In this document: positions 1 to 8,160 of the stretch, in pieces
How positions within the stretch are numbered: position 1 is the stretch's first letter
Layout: the number at the start of each line of letters is the position of its first letter
NCBI RefSeq assembly: GCF_024172185.1
Contig: NZ_JAMZEC010000001.1
Span: 7,663,001-7,727,000, forward strand
DNA: 64,000 bases
Direction: 5' to 3'
Origin: Nonomuraea roseoviolacea subsp. carminata
GTDB taxonomy: Bacteria > Actinomycetota > Actinomycetes > Streptosporangiales > Streptosporangiaceae
Notes under the pieces: model-generated
Told to the model about the DNA's origin: nothing
The model's database searches: none
What the model saw: the letters and a program-made list of their open reading frames with translations, nothing else
Position numbers and translations under genes: made by a program

Positions 1-642
1 CTTTAGGGCGCTTGGGGGCGGCAGGCCAAGCATGTCCTACCTGCGAAAACTTGATGTTCCCGCTGATCGGGACACGGTTGACATCTGAGGTGGAGTCGGT
101 AGTTTGCTGCGCAGTCCAGCACGGGACTTGGCCGGTTGGCCGTCTCTGACATCGTCGGATCCTGCGTCCGTGACGGAGCGTGACTCCGTCCACACAGCCA
201 GGTGCAGGGCCGTCGGTCCGTCGAGTCGGGGCACCCCAGCCGGGCGGGGGGTTGGACCCGGGACGGGCCCGGTAGCCCAGTAGACAACGGAATTCCGCGC
301 TCGCCGCCGACGAGACGGGTCCGGTCCGAAGGGTTTCCGGGCCCTCTTCCCGCTCTCGTGCGCAGGATCGCCATCAGCGCCGGGTGGTCCCACGGCTCCG
401 TCTGACCGGGGATCACCCAGCCGCTCCCAGCCTCGCCACCCGCGATCCGCCCCCCGCCCGCCCGTCGCCACGCCCCGGCACGGGGCTGTTCCCCCTGCCT
501 GGGACCCCTATTCTCGGAGGGGGACGCGCCTCGCGACCGCACGGTCGCCCAGGAGCGGTACCGTTTCGGCAAGAACGCGTTTCGCCCCGGGCACCAGCGG
601 GGCTCCGCGGGGACCGCCCGCGGCGGAAGGGGAGCAGGCGGA
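1..642. other. Region upstream of lnt with no supported gene
   Basis: No reading frame here has convincing codon bias, a ribosome binding site and recognisable sequence together. A short perfect hairpin (GACGGAG, 5-nt loop, CTCCGTC) lies at 172-190. A minus-strand open frame over 37-471 is Arg/Gly/Pro-rich and looks like a GC artefact. The last 30 bases before lnt are purine-rich and hold its ribosome binding site. The region probably carries the lnt promoter, but I cannot place one. Confidence 0.5.
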
Positions 643-2487
643 GTGGCGAAGGAAAGGACGGGCCTACCGCCCACCGGCGGCGATTCCCCACGCCCCCGTC
701 CCACCACCCCGGCCTCCGCCCGCACGGGCGCCGTCACGGACGTCGTGTCCCCCGACCCCGCGGACACCATGTCCGACGCTCCGCCCGGTTCCGACGCTCT
801 GCCCGGCGACCGCGCGGGCACCGCCTCCGAGCCGCCCGCGAGCACCCCGCCCTCCGGCAGCCCCGCCGAGCCGGCCGAGAGCACCCCGACCCCCGGCAGC
901 TCCGCCGAGGGGGCCGTGCGGCGGCCCGAAGGCCCCGCACGGGAGCCCGCGCTCGTCCTGCTCGCCCGGGTGGTCGCCGCGGCCGCGGGCGGTGTGCTGC
1001 TGTACCTCGCCTTCCCGCCGCTCGGCTGGTGGATCACCGCGCCGCTCGGCATCACGCTCGTCGTCGCCTCCCTGTACGGCGCCCGCCCCCGCCGCGCCGC
1101 CTGGCTCGGCTACCTGGCCGCCGCTGTCTTCCTCGTGCCCACGCTCTCCTGGGTGCGCACCATCGGCGACGACGTGTGGGCGATGCTCGTGGCGGTGGAG
1201 AGCCTGTTCTACGCCGGGATGGCCGCCCTGGCGGCGCCGGTGTTCCGGCTGCGGTGGTGGCCGCTGTGGTTCGCCGGGCTGTGGCTGGCCATGGAGTGGG
1301 CGCGCGGGCTGGTGCCCATCGGCGGCTTCCCGTGGGCGCGGCTGGCCTTCAGCCAGGGCGAGTCGGCCTACACGCGCTTCGCCGCGCTCGGCGGCGCCCC
1401 GCTCGTGTCGTTCGCCGTCGTGCTGTCCGGCGCGCTGCTGGCCCACGCCGTGGTCAGCCACCTCCTTCCGGCGTACGCCGCCCGTCCCGCGCGGGCCGGG
1501 GCGGCGCGGAAGGTGGCGCCGGTCGCGCTCGCGGTGGCGGTGCCGGCGCTCACGCTCGCCGTGCCACACCCCGGCGACGAGGGCCGCACCGTCAACGTCG
1601 GCATCGTGCAGGGCAACGTGCCCGGCCGCGGCATGTACGCCCTGGGCGACGAGCCGGCCGTCGTGCTGAAGAACCACTCCGCCGAGACCGAGCGCCTGGC
1701 CGCGGCCGTGCGGGCGGGCAGGCTGCCCCGCCCCGATCTCGTCGTGCTGCCGGAGAACTCCACCGACATCGACCCGTACCGCGACGCGTTCGCCCGCGCG
1801 ACCATCGACGCCTCGGTCAAGGCCGTGGGCGTGCCCACCCTGGTCGGCGCGGTCGTGGCCATCGGCGACACCGAGCGCGCCACCCGCAGCCTCGTCTGGG
1901 ACCCGGTCACCGGGCCCGGCGCCCACTACGACAAGCAGAACCTGGTGCCCTTCGGCGAGTACACCCCGTTCAAGGACATCGTGCTCGCGCTGTGGGATCG
2001 GGCGAGCCTGGTCGGCCGGCAGTCCGTGCCCGGCACCAGGCCGGGCGACCTGAAGATGGGGCCCGTGACGGTCGGCGCGGTCAACTGCTACGAGGTGGCC
2101 TACGACGGCACCGTCCGCGGCACCGTGCGCACCGGGGCGAGCCCGATCGTGGTGCAGACCAACAACGCCTCCTACGCGCTGTCCAACCTGCCGCCCCAGC
2201 AGCTCGCGATGTCGCAGATCCGGGCCGTCGAGCACAACCGCGCGGTCGTGACGGCCGCGACCACGGGGATCTCCGCGTACGTCACGCCTGACGGTAAGGT
2301 CTCCTGGCGTACCCGCGAGCTCGTCGCGGACATGAACGTGGTGACGGTGCCCGTGCGCACCCGCGAGACGATCGCCACCCGGGTCGGCGCGCTGCCCGAG
2401 TGGGCGCTCGCGCTGATGGGCGTGGCGGCCGTGGGCGTCGCCGTGTGGCGCGGCAGGCGGCAAGGCGACCGGACGGGGAAGGGCTGA
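643..2487 (+). CDS. lnt: Apolipoprotein N-acyltransferase
   Basis: Integral membrane enzyme that adds the third acyl chain to the lipid-modified N-terminal cysteine of lipoproteins, at the outer face of the membrane. Residues 1 to about 100 are a Pro/Ala/Ser-rich extension. A hydrophobic multi-span region follows (about 103-330), then a nitrilase-fold domain and a final membrane helix. The triad is visible: Glu371 (VLPENSTD), Lys431 (YDKQNLVPFGEY) and Cys482 (AVNCYEVAY). The GTG start follows a purine-rich stretch. The stop lies 2 nt before the next GTG, so it is co-transcribed with the mannosyl-phosphopolyprenol synthase. In mycobacteria these two activities are fused; here they are separate genes, as in Streptomyces. 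Confidence 0.95.
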   Translation: MAKERTGLPPTGGDSPRPRPTTPASARTGAVTDVVSPDPADTMSDAPPGSDALPGDRAGTASEPPASTPPSGSPAEPAESTPTPGSSAEGAVRRPEGPAREPALVLLARVVAAAAGGVLLYLAFPPLGWWITAPLGITLVVASLYGARPRRAAWLGYLAAAVFLVPTLSWVRTIGDDVWAMLVAVESLFYAGMAALAAPVFRLRWWPLWFAGLWLAMEWARGLVPIGGFPWARLAFSQGESAYTRFAALGGAPLVSFAVVLSGALLAHAVVSHLLPAYAARPARAGAARKVAPVALAVAVPALTLAVPHPGDEGRTVNVGIVQGNVPGRGMYALGDEPAVVLKNHSAETERLAAAVRAGRLPRPDLVVLPENSTDIDPYRDAFARATIDASVKAVGVPTLVGAVVAIGDTERATRSLVWDPVTGPGAHYDKQNLVPFGEYTPFKDIVLALWDRASLVGRQSVPGTRPGDLKMGPVTVGAVNCYEVAYDGTVRGTVRTGASPIVVQTNNASYALSNLPPQQLAMSQIRAVEHNRAVVTAATTGISAYVTPDGKVSWRTRELVADMNVVTVPVRTRETIATRVGALPEWALALMGVAAVGVAVWRGRRQGDRTGKG

Positions 2488-2489
2488 TC

Positions 2490-3233
2490 GTGGAGACTCT
2501 TGGCCGAGTGCTCATCATCGTGCCGACCTACAACGAGCGCGGCAACGTCCCGATGATCGTCGAGCGGGTGCGGGCCGCCCTGCCCGAGGCCCACCTGCTC
2601 GTCGTGGACGACAACAGCCCCGACGGCACCGGCGAGGTCGCCGACGCGCTCGCGGCCGAGGACGACCACGTCCACGTCCTGCACCGACCCGGCAAGGAGG
2701 GGCTCGGCGCCGCCTACATCGAGGCGTTCCGCTGGGGCCTCGGCGAGGGCTACAACGTGCTGGTCGAGATGGACGCCGACGGCTCCCACCAGCCGGAGGA
2801 GCTGCCCAAGCTGCTGGAGGCGCTGGCCGGCGGCGCCGACCTGGCCATCGGCTCGCGCTGGGTGCCCGGCGGCGAGGTGGTCAACTGGCCCGCCTCCCGC
2901 GAGCTGCTCTCGCGCGGCGCCAACATCTACACCCGGATCATGCTGGGCCTCGCCGTCCGCGACGCGACCGCGGGCTTTCGCGCCTACCGGGCCGAGACGC
3001 TCGAGAAGATCGGCCTGGCCGACGTCGAGTCGCAGGGCTACTGCTTCCAGGTCGACCTCACCCTGCGCACCGCGCGCCACGGGCTGCGGGTGGCCGAGGT
3101 GCCGATCACGTTCGTGGAACGGACCGTCGGCACCAGCAAGATGAGCCGGCGCATCATGACGGAGGCGTTCTGGCGGATCGCCGTGTGGGGTTTCACCGGC
3201 CTGCCGGCCCGCTTCAGCAGGAGACGCACCTGA
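2490..3233 (+). CDS. ppm1: Polyprenol monophosphomannose synthase
   Basis: GT2-family enzyme (247 aa) that transfers mannose from GDP-mannose to polyprenyl phosphate, making the donor for extracytoplasmic protein and glycolipid mannosylation. It opens with the GT-A nucleotide-binding strand (VLIIVPTYNERGN) and has an EMDADGSHQ metal-binding motif (Asp95/Asp97) and the late FVERTVGTSKMS segment typical of dolichol-phosphate mannose synthases. There is no C-terminal membrane domain, so it is the short soluble or peripheral form. GTG at 2490 is chosen because it lies 2 nt after the lnt stop and gives the usual family N terminus. Its last codons form the first unit of a tandem repeat that continues past the stop. 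Confidence 0.93.
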   Translation: METLGRVLIIVPTYNERGNVPMIVERVRAALPEAHLLVVDDNSPDGTGEVADALAAEDDHVHVLHRPGKEGLGAAYIEAFRWGLGEGYNVLVEMDADGSHQPEELPKLLEALAGGADLAIGSRWVPGGEVVNWPASRELLSRGANIYTRIMLGLAVRDATAGFRAYRAETLEKIGLADVESQGYCFQVDLTLRTARHGLRVAEVPITFVERTVGTSKMSRRIMTEAFWRIAVWGFTGLPARFSRRRT

Positions 3234-3336
3234 CGCCCGTTCCGGCGGCCGGTTACGGCGGGAGACGGACCTGATGGCCGTTCCGGCGGGAAAGGGACCT
3301 GATGGCCGTTCCGGCAGGAGATGCACCTGATCGCGG
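3219..3336. repeat. Degenerate tandem repeat over the ppm1 3' end
   Basis: A unit of the type AGGAGACGCACCTGA followed by CGTTCCGGC recurs. Unit 1 (3219-3259) contains the ppm1 stop, units 2 (3260-3287) and 3 (3288-3315) are 28 bp each and nearly identical, and a partial unit starts at 3316. The gene end looks as if it was copied downstream by tandem duplication. No function is evident. Confidence 0.8.
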
Positions 3337-3399
3337 AACGCGGCGGCCCCGCCGGTCGTTGTTCCTTCCGTACGCGCGTGTGCTGAAATCGAGGAAACG

Positions 3400-3900
3400 A
3401 TGCGGCTCCTGCTGTTCCTGGCCTTCCTGGTCGTCCCCGTCCTGGAGATCTGGCTGCTCATCCAGGTCGGCTCGGTCATCGGCGGCTGGCCGACCGTGGC
3501 CCTGCTGATCGCCGACAGCCTGCTCGGCGCCTGGCTCGTGCGCCGCGAGGGCCGGCGCGCCTGGCGGGCCCTGCGGGAGGCCCTCGAGTCCGGGCGCATG
3601 CCCGACCGCGAGCTGGCCGACGGCGCGCTCATCCTCGTGGGCGGCGCGCTGCTGCTGACCCCCGGCTTCTTCACCGACATCGCCGGGTTCCTGTGCGTGC
3701 TGCCGTTCACCCGGCCGCTGATGCGCCGCCTCGGGTCGTGGTTCTTCGACCGCCGGGTCAAGCGCATGGCCGCCGCCTCACCGTACGCGCAACTGTTCCC
3801 GGAGCAGTTCCCGGGCACGCCCGACGCGGGGACGGCCGGCCCCGCGCGCGGCGGGAAGGTCGTCCACGGCGAGGTCCTGCGCGAGGACCGCGAAGCCTAA
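3400..3900 (+). CDS. fxsA: FxsA family membrane protein
   Basis: Small integral membrane protein of 166 aa. FxsA was named for suppressing F-exclusion of phage T7 in E. coli; its biochemical role is unknown. It starts with the family signature (LLLFLAFLVVPVLEIWLLI) followed by GSVIGGWPTVALLIADSLLGAWLVRREG. A third hydrophobic segment near residue 85 (LILVGGALLLTPGFFTDIAGF) carries the conserved LLLTPGFFTD core, and the C-terminal tail is cytoplasmic and charged. The ATG at 3400 follows a GAGGAAACG purine run. Distance and intervening repeats make co-transcription with ppm1 uncertain. Two strong hairpins follow the gene. Confidence 0.9.
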   Translation: MRLLLFLAFLVVPVLEIWLLIQVGSVIGGWPTVALLIADSLLGAWLVRREGRRAWRALREALESGRMPDRELADGALILVGGALLLTPGFFTDIAGFLCVLPFTRPLMRRLGSWFFDRRVKRMAAASPYAQLFPEQFPGTPDAGTAGPARGGKVVHGEVLREDREA

Positions 3901-3985
3901 CCCGCCTGCTGGGGGAGCTTCGAAGGCGAAAGGCATGGTCCTTCGCGGAAGGCGCTTCGCGCCACGGGGCTCCGGGCAGCGCTCC

Positions 3986-4034
3986 GTGGGGGCAAGCCCC
4001 CACACCCCCGCCTGGGGGTCTTCCGACCCCCAGG
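3986..4034. terminator. Double hairpin after fxsA
   Basis: Two perfect inverted repeats in series: an 8-bp stem GTGGGGGC/GCCCCCAC with a 2-nt loop (3986-4003), and a 10-bp stem CCTGGGGGTC/GACCCCCAGG with a TTCC loop (4011-4034). There is no U-tract, as is common in high-GC actinomycetes. Confidence 0.65.
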
Positions 4035-4133
4035 CCCCCGGTCCGTGGGCCGGCTCGCTTCCGGGTTGTTCGACTATGGCGAAGGCATGAGGTGAGCCAG
4101 GAGCGGAGCGGTCACGGTCGCCACGCTTCCACG

Positions 4134-4469
4134 GTGAGCTTCGAGGACGCTCTGCGACGCGTTCTGCACGAGCAATGCGGCATCGAGGTGACGATCGGTC
4201 CGCTCCTTCACATCGACCGGACAAGCGACCACGATGAATACGTGTTCGTGGCCCATCTCGTAGACCACGGCGACCTACGCCGCAGTTGCGATGGGCGTTC
4301 CGGCATTCCAGCGCCCAACGGTTGTTTCTGGGATGGCATCGAACTCACCCCTGCCGCCATCCATGCCGCCAACTTCATGCCCGAGGGGATCGGCGCGCTG
4401 TTCGCCGGGCACCTCCGTCATGGTCGGCCTCCGTGGACCCTGAGCGACGTACGATCGCGGGGACTATGA
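4134..4469 (+). pseudogene. C-terminal fragment of a NUDIX hydrolase
   Basis: The 111 readable residues match only the second half of actinomycete NUDIX proteins. They open with a remnant of the NUDIX helix (EDALRRVLHEQCGIEV, corresponding to the REUxEExGU part of the box), then a strand region and the family-like end (GIELTPAAIH, GIGALFAGHLR). The upstream part that should carry GG and the first catalytic glutamates is absent, and the two consensus glutamates (EE) read EQ. GTG at 4134 is only the first plausible start in this frame. I read it as a decaying fragment; an unusual small protein is less likely. Confidence 0.55.
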
Positions 4470-4645
4470 TCCCGCCGGCCACCGAAGAAGATCACCTTTG
4501 GCCTCGCTGGACCAGTGGCTTCGGTGGTGGGATTGCGCGACAAGGCAACCGATCCGCCGCACAAGCCCCATTATGGAATCTTGTGGCCTCGACAGCGGAG
4601 GGACCTGACTCGCTCCTGGAGAAGCGCCCGGGAAGGAGCCCCGCC

Positions 4646-5895
4646 ATGCCCGCGGCCTGCCGGGCGGTCTTTGCGCGGATCGGCATCACTCCGCCCGCCC
4701 TCAGGCGTATGGCCGCAGGACTCGCCGTACTGGCCTCGCTGGCCACGGCCTGCGGCGGCGGAACGCACACCGCCCGCACTCCCACGTCGTTCACATCCCC
4801 GGGGCCGCTGCCGACCCGGCGGCTGACGCCGGTCTTCGCCGACCCGGAGACATGTCCTGAACCACCCCGCGAGAAGCGTGAGATCAAGCCTGCCGCCGCG
4901 CCGTCCGGCTGGGAGACGCTCTGGACCGAAGGCGCGCAGGGGACGGCGCTGATCGACGCGACCGTGACGGCGGACGGGACGATCTGGGCGGCCCACGCGG
5001 ACACGTCCGGGCGGCACGTGCCGTGGCGCTGGAACGGCTTGAGCTGGACCCCCGTCGGGTTCCCCGAGGACCTCTCCGAGATCCAGACCGTGGCCGCCGA
5101 GTCGAAGGACCGCGCCTTGGTGTTCGGCAGGCGGGGCAACGACGGTTATGCCGCGAGTTACGAGGCAGGGCGGTGGCGGGTCGAGACCATCCCTGGGCAG
5201 GGTGGCTGGCCGTCGTTCACCTCCAGTGGCCCCTGGGTGGCCGACCACGAGCTGACCCGGCGATGGAACGGCGGCGCCTGGAGGCGGGCAGACTGTCCTT
5301 CCCGGTCCGGGCGCTGGCGAGCTTCGGCGCGGACATCTGGGCGGTCGGCGACTTCACCGCTGCCCGTTGGGACGGCGGCGGTTGGCAGAAGATCGGGATG
5401 CCGTCGTTGAGGGTGCCGGAGGACGCCTACGTGCTGTGGGACGACGTGGCTGTCCTCGGCAACGGTCACGCTTGGGTGTTCGGCCGAGCTTCCTGGGAGG
5501 AGGCGGGCCCGGTCAGGGACGACAACGAGCCATGGATCGTCTACCGGTCGTTCGGGCTGCGGTTCGCGGAGGGAAGCTGGCAGTGCGTCTGGGGTCTCGG
5601 CACTCGGGAGGCCGAGCCGGACGGCAAGGGCGGAATGTGGCTGGTGGCCGCTGACGATGAGCTGTGGCATCTGTCCGGCGACGGCCGTTGGACCAGGCAG
5701 CGGCTGCCGGTCCCGAGCGGCTGGTCGGCCTCGGTGAACAAGCTGGCCCTGCGGCCGGGGACCACCGAGGTGTACGCCGTGGGCTCGGCCGGGCCGCAGG
5801 ACTCTTCCGGGCATGGGTTGAACGGGGTCCCGGTGAAGGCGAAGGCGAGGATGTGGCGGTTCCGTTCTGACGAAGGGAGGCAGGCGTCCCCATGA
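4646..5895 (+). pseudogene. Putative lipoprotein with propeller-like W repeats, frameshifted
   Basis: Exported protein of unknown function. The ATG at 4646 follows GGAAGGAG at 4631-4638. A signal sequence ends in a lipobox-like SLATAC followed by GGG. The body holds repeats of the form RWNGxxW (RWNGLSWTPV, RWNGGAWRRA, RWDGGGWQKI) alternating with short strands, as in beta-propeller proteins. Near 5297-5301 the frame breaks: reading CCTTCCCGG with one extra T restores a smooth continuation from GGAWRRADCP into VRALASFGADIW. A 1-bp deletion is therefore the simplest explanation, either real or a sequencing error. The downstream frame ends at 5895 in ATGA, overlapping the next small gene. Confidence 0.65.
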
Positions 5896-6098
5896 ACAAG
5901 GCCCAGGCGGCGCGGGCGACGCTGATCCTTGTGCGGGGTGCGCCGATCGCCACCGAGGACATGTTCAGCAAAAGCTTCTCGTGGGCCGTCCGCGAACCTG
6001 GTTACGACAGCTCTGACGTGTCATGCCTCATCGCTCAGGTGGCCAGGGAAATCGATCGCCTGGTGCGACAGGTCTACGGCCGGGTGGCGCGGACGTAG
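5892..6098 (+). CDS. Small protein of unknown function, coupled to the lipoprotein gene
   Basis: A 68-residue frame starting at the ATG of an ATGA overlap with the preceding gene. The product is amphipathic (IAQVAREIDRLVRQVYGRV near the end could form a helix) with no signal peptide or known motif. Its last 25 bases overlap the 3' end of the convergent methyltransferase gene. It may be real or the eroded start of a longer gene; I recognise no family. Confidence 0.35.
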   Translation: MNKAQAARATLILVRGAPIATEDMFSKSFSWAVREPGYDSSDVSCLIAQVAREIDRLVRQVYGRVART

Positions 6099-6721
6099 TA
6101 CAGCAGGTACGGCAGATCGCCCTCGGACTCCACCTGGAACCCGGCGTCCGGGACGAGCGTGCCGAGCAGGTCGCGGGGGTCATGCCGCATGGCCGGGCCG
6201 GACAGGGCGCCGACGAGGTGCCGGGCCAGGGGGTGGGCCGGTGGCCGGAACTCGGCGATGAGCAGCCGCCCGCCCGGTCGCAGGACGCGGAGCATCTGCC
6301 GCAGCGCCTCGGGCCGGGCCTCGACGGGTATGTGGTGCACGGCCAGGCTGGAGACGACCAGGTCGAACGAGCCGTCCGGGAACGGCAGGTCCTGCCCTTC
6401 GCCGGTGACGTAGGCGCAGTTGGCGGGGGCGTGCCGGGTGGCGTACTCGATCATGGCGGGGGACGGGTCGAGGCCGGTGACATGGCCGCTGGGCGTGACC
6501 ACCGGGGCCAGGATCCGGCTCAGGTAGCCGGTGCCGCAGCCGACGTCGAGGACGCGATCCCCGGCTCTCGGCCGGGCGGCGGTGGCCACGCGCGTGAAGG
6601 CGGCGCGACGGCCGCCGAGGTACGCGACCGAGCTGAAGGCTTCGTACATCCGGGGGCGGTCGATGGTGCCGCCCGCCTCGGCGTGCTCGTCATGGTGGTG
6701 CAGCAGCTTTCCCAGGCCCAT
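6074..6721 (-). CDS. Class I SAM-dependent methyltransferase
   Basis: A 215-residue small-molecule-type methyltransferase. Motif I is VLDVGCGTG (about residues 57-65). The acidic residue ending strand 2 is in VTGLDPSPAMI, and the post-motif region FDLVVSSLAVHHIP and VLRPGGRLLIAEF follow the UbiE/COQ5 pattern. The substrate is unknown. A His-rich N terminus (LLHHHDEH) precedes the fold. ATG at 6721 is chosen because GGGAG lies just upstream in the gene sense. It is divergent from a TetR regulator across a 115-bp gap containing small palindromes, so control by that regulator is likely. Confidence 0.88.
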   Translation of the reverse strand: MGLGKLLHHHDEHAEAGGTIDRPRMYEAFSSVAYLGGRRAAFTRVATAARPRAGDRVLDVGCGTGYLSRILAPVVTPSGHVTGLDPSPAMIEYATRHAPANCAYVTGEGQDLPFPDGSFDLVVSSLAVHHIPVEARPEALRQMLRVLRPGGRLLIAEFRPPAHPLARHLVGALSGPAMRHDPRDLLGTLVPDAGFQVESEGDLPYLLYYVRATRP

Positions 6722-6740
6722 GGCAGTATCTCCCGAAGTT

Positions 6741-6774
6741 GAACAACCTGTTCGGTTATGAATGATGCGTTCAT
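6741..6774. promoter_or_regulatory. Candidate TetR operator(s) between methyltransferase and tetR
   Basis: Two short inverted repeats lie side by side in the divergent intergenic region: GAAC-AACCT-GTTC (6741-6753) and ATGAA-TGATGCG-TTCAT (6758-6774). Their position between the two starts fits autoregulation and control of the methyltransferase. Confidence 0.4.
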
Positions 6775-6836
6775 GATGGTGCGGGGTCAACGACCAGATC
6801 GGCCGTGCTGTGCCGTACTGAACAGGGAGTGGGAAA

Positions 6837-7391
6837 GTGTCCGGAGACCGGCGAGTGCGGCGTACGCGGCGCATGGTCCAGGAAGCGCTCGTGGCGCTGA
6901 TCCTGGAGAAGGGCTACGAGGCGGTGACCGTCACCGACATCATCGCCCGCGCGGACGTGGGCCGCTCCACCTTCTACTCCCACTTCACCGACAAGCAGGA
7001 CGTCCTGCTCAGCAACCTCGATGAGCTCGCCTTCCTGCGCCCTCCGTCGGGCGGTGGGCCGGGGGAGCTGTTCGCGTTCAGCCTGCCGATGTTCGAGCAT
7101 GTGCGCGAGCAGGAGCGGCTCGTGCGAGCGCTGCTGGGACGGCATGGCGGCGGGACGGTGCACGCGTACGGGGAACAGGTGCTCGCCGGGCTCGTCAGAG
7201 ACGACCTGCTCGCCGCGGGCGGGCGCGCGTCGGCCGCGCTCGACCTGATGGTGGTCTGTGTGGTCGGGGCGTTCATGGGACTGCTGCGGGCGTGGGTGGA
7301 CGGGAGGACCGCCGCTTCGCCCGCCGAGCTGGACGCCGCCTTCCGCGCGGCCGTGGAGCCCGGCGTGCGGGCCGTGCTGGGTCGGCCCTAG
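6837..7391 (+). CDS. TetR family transcriptional regulator
   Basis: A 184-residue repressor-type protein. The N-terminal DNA-binding domain is clear (TRRMVQEALVALILEKGYEA, then VTDIIARADVGRSTFYSHF with the recognition helix, and DKQDVLL). The ligand domain is all-helical. GTG at 6837 follows AGTGGGAAAGT. It lies head-to-head with a methyltransferase gene, its probable target. The final codons (VRAVLGRP) belong to a 29-bp tandem repeat extending beyond the stop. Confidence 0.9.
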   Translation: MSGDRRVRRTRRMVQEALVALILEKGYEAVTVTDIIARADVGRSTFYSHFTDKQDVLLSNLDELAFLRPPSGGGPGELFAFSLPMFEHVREQERLVRALLGRHGGGTVHAYGEQVLAGLVRDDLLAAGGRASAALDLMVVCVVGAFMGLLRAWVDGRTAASPAELDAAFRAAVEPGVRAVLGRP

Positions 7392-7450
7392 CCGTGCGGG
7401 CCCTGCTGGGTCGGCCGTACCTCGTGCTGGGTCGGCCGTAGCCGTGCGGG
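7362..7450. repeat. 29-bp tandem repeat over the tetR 3' end
   Basis: Units: 7362-7390 (contains the tetR stop), 7391-7419, a truncated copy 7420-7440, and the first 10 bp of another at 7441. The shared core is CTGGGTCGGCC followed by STA. Only a few substitutions separate the units, so the duplication is fairly recent. Confidence 0.85.
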
Positions 7451-7472
7451 TGAACCCGTGGGTGCGGTCGTG

Positions 7473-8072
7473 TCAGTCGGCCTTGGGGTGGGTGCGGCGG
7501 GCGTAGGCGCGAGCGGCGCGGGCGCGGTCGCCGCAGCGGACGGAGCACCAATGGCGGCGGCCGTGGCGCAGCAGGTAGCGGTTGCAGGGGGTGGAACCGC
7601 ACGGGGTCAGGCGGTCGGCGTCGGGGCCGGTGAGGAGGTCGGCCGCGTTGGCCGCGATCGTCGCGAGCGCGCGGTCGAGGATCTCGTTCGTGGGGCACGG
7701 CGCCGCGCGGTAGGGGCCGCGTCGCTCGTCCCAGTACAGCAGGGCGGCGGAAGGGGCCCTGCTCAGCGCGTCGTTGACGGCGGACAGGGCAGCGGGCAGG
7801 GCGGGCAGGCCGCCGGACCGGGCGGCGAACAGCACTCTGAGGTGTTCGCGCAGCGAGCGCAACTGCGCCGCGCACATCTCCTGCACCCCGGCGTCCTCGG
7901 GGGCGAGGCCGCGCTCCGTGAGCCACCGGTTGGTCGCGCCGGGCGTGCCGAGGAGGTCGACGAAGTGACCTCCGGGCAGCGCGATCGCGCTGTTGACGAA
8001 GTCGAGGGCGAGGTAGTCGTCCGCGCCGGGCGCCGGCGGCAGCGCGGGCTCGGCGGTCAGGGGCTCGCTCAT
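7473..8072 (-). CDS. CGNR zinc finger / ABATE domain protein, probable regulator
   Basis: A 199-residue protein of the actinomycete ABATE-CGNR family, thought to be transcription regulators. The N-terminal ABATE-type domain includes YLALDFVNS and GHFVDLLGTPGATNRWL. The C-terminal zinc-ribbon region carries Cys pairs (TPCGSTPCNRYLL and WCSVRCGDRARAARAY); the name-giving CGNR reads CGDR here. The ATG at 8072 is preferred over 8081 because GAGA lies before it. The gene is divergent from a metallo-hydrolase/MFS operon, with three copies of an 8-bp half-site in between. Confidence 0.85.
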   Translation of the reverse strand: MSEPLTAEPALPPAPGADDYLALDFVNSAIALPGGHFVDLLGTPGATNRWLTERGLAPEDAGVQEMCAAQLRSLREHLRVLFAARSGGLPALPAALSAVNDALSRAPSAALLYWDERRGPYRAAPCPTNEILDRALATIAANAADLLTGPDADRLTPCGSTPCNRYLLRHGRRHWCSVRCGDRARAARAYARRTHPKAD

Positions 8073-8097
8073 GCGTCTCATGTTACAGCTTGCGTTC

Positions 8098-8150
8098 ATC
8101 CGTGAGACGGCACTACCGTCCTTCACGGATAAGCCACTTCTCATCCGTGA
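8098..8150. promoter_or_regulatory. Three half-sites of ATCCGTGA between the CGNR gene and its divergent operon
   Basis: ATCCGTGA occurs at 8098-8105 and 8143-8150, and its reverse complement TCACGGAT at 8123-8130. Centre spacings are 25 and 20 bp. The array fills the divergent promoter region and is the obvious candidate operator for the CGNR protein. Confidence 0.6.
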
Positions 8151-8160
8151 GGTTACGTCT

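Noticed and set aside
37..471. Open frame of 144 codons on the minus strand near the window start
   Set aside because: Arg/Gly/Pro-rich translation without motif, ribosome binding site or normal codon bias; typical GC-driven open frame.
664..2463. Long minus-strand frame opposite lnt
   Set aside because: It mirrors a clear lnt gene with full catalytic triad; its His/Arg/Gly-rich translation is a shadow.
3986..4034. Hairpin pair as a riboswitch or small RNA
   Set aside because: Simple GC stems after a gene end with no conserved internal loop; a terminator is sufficient.
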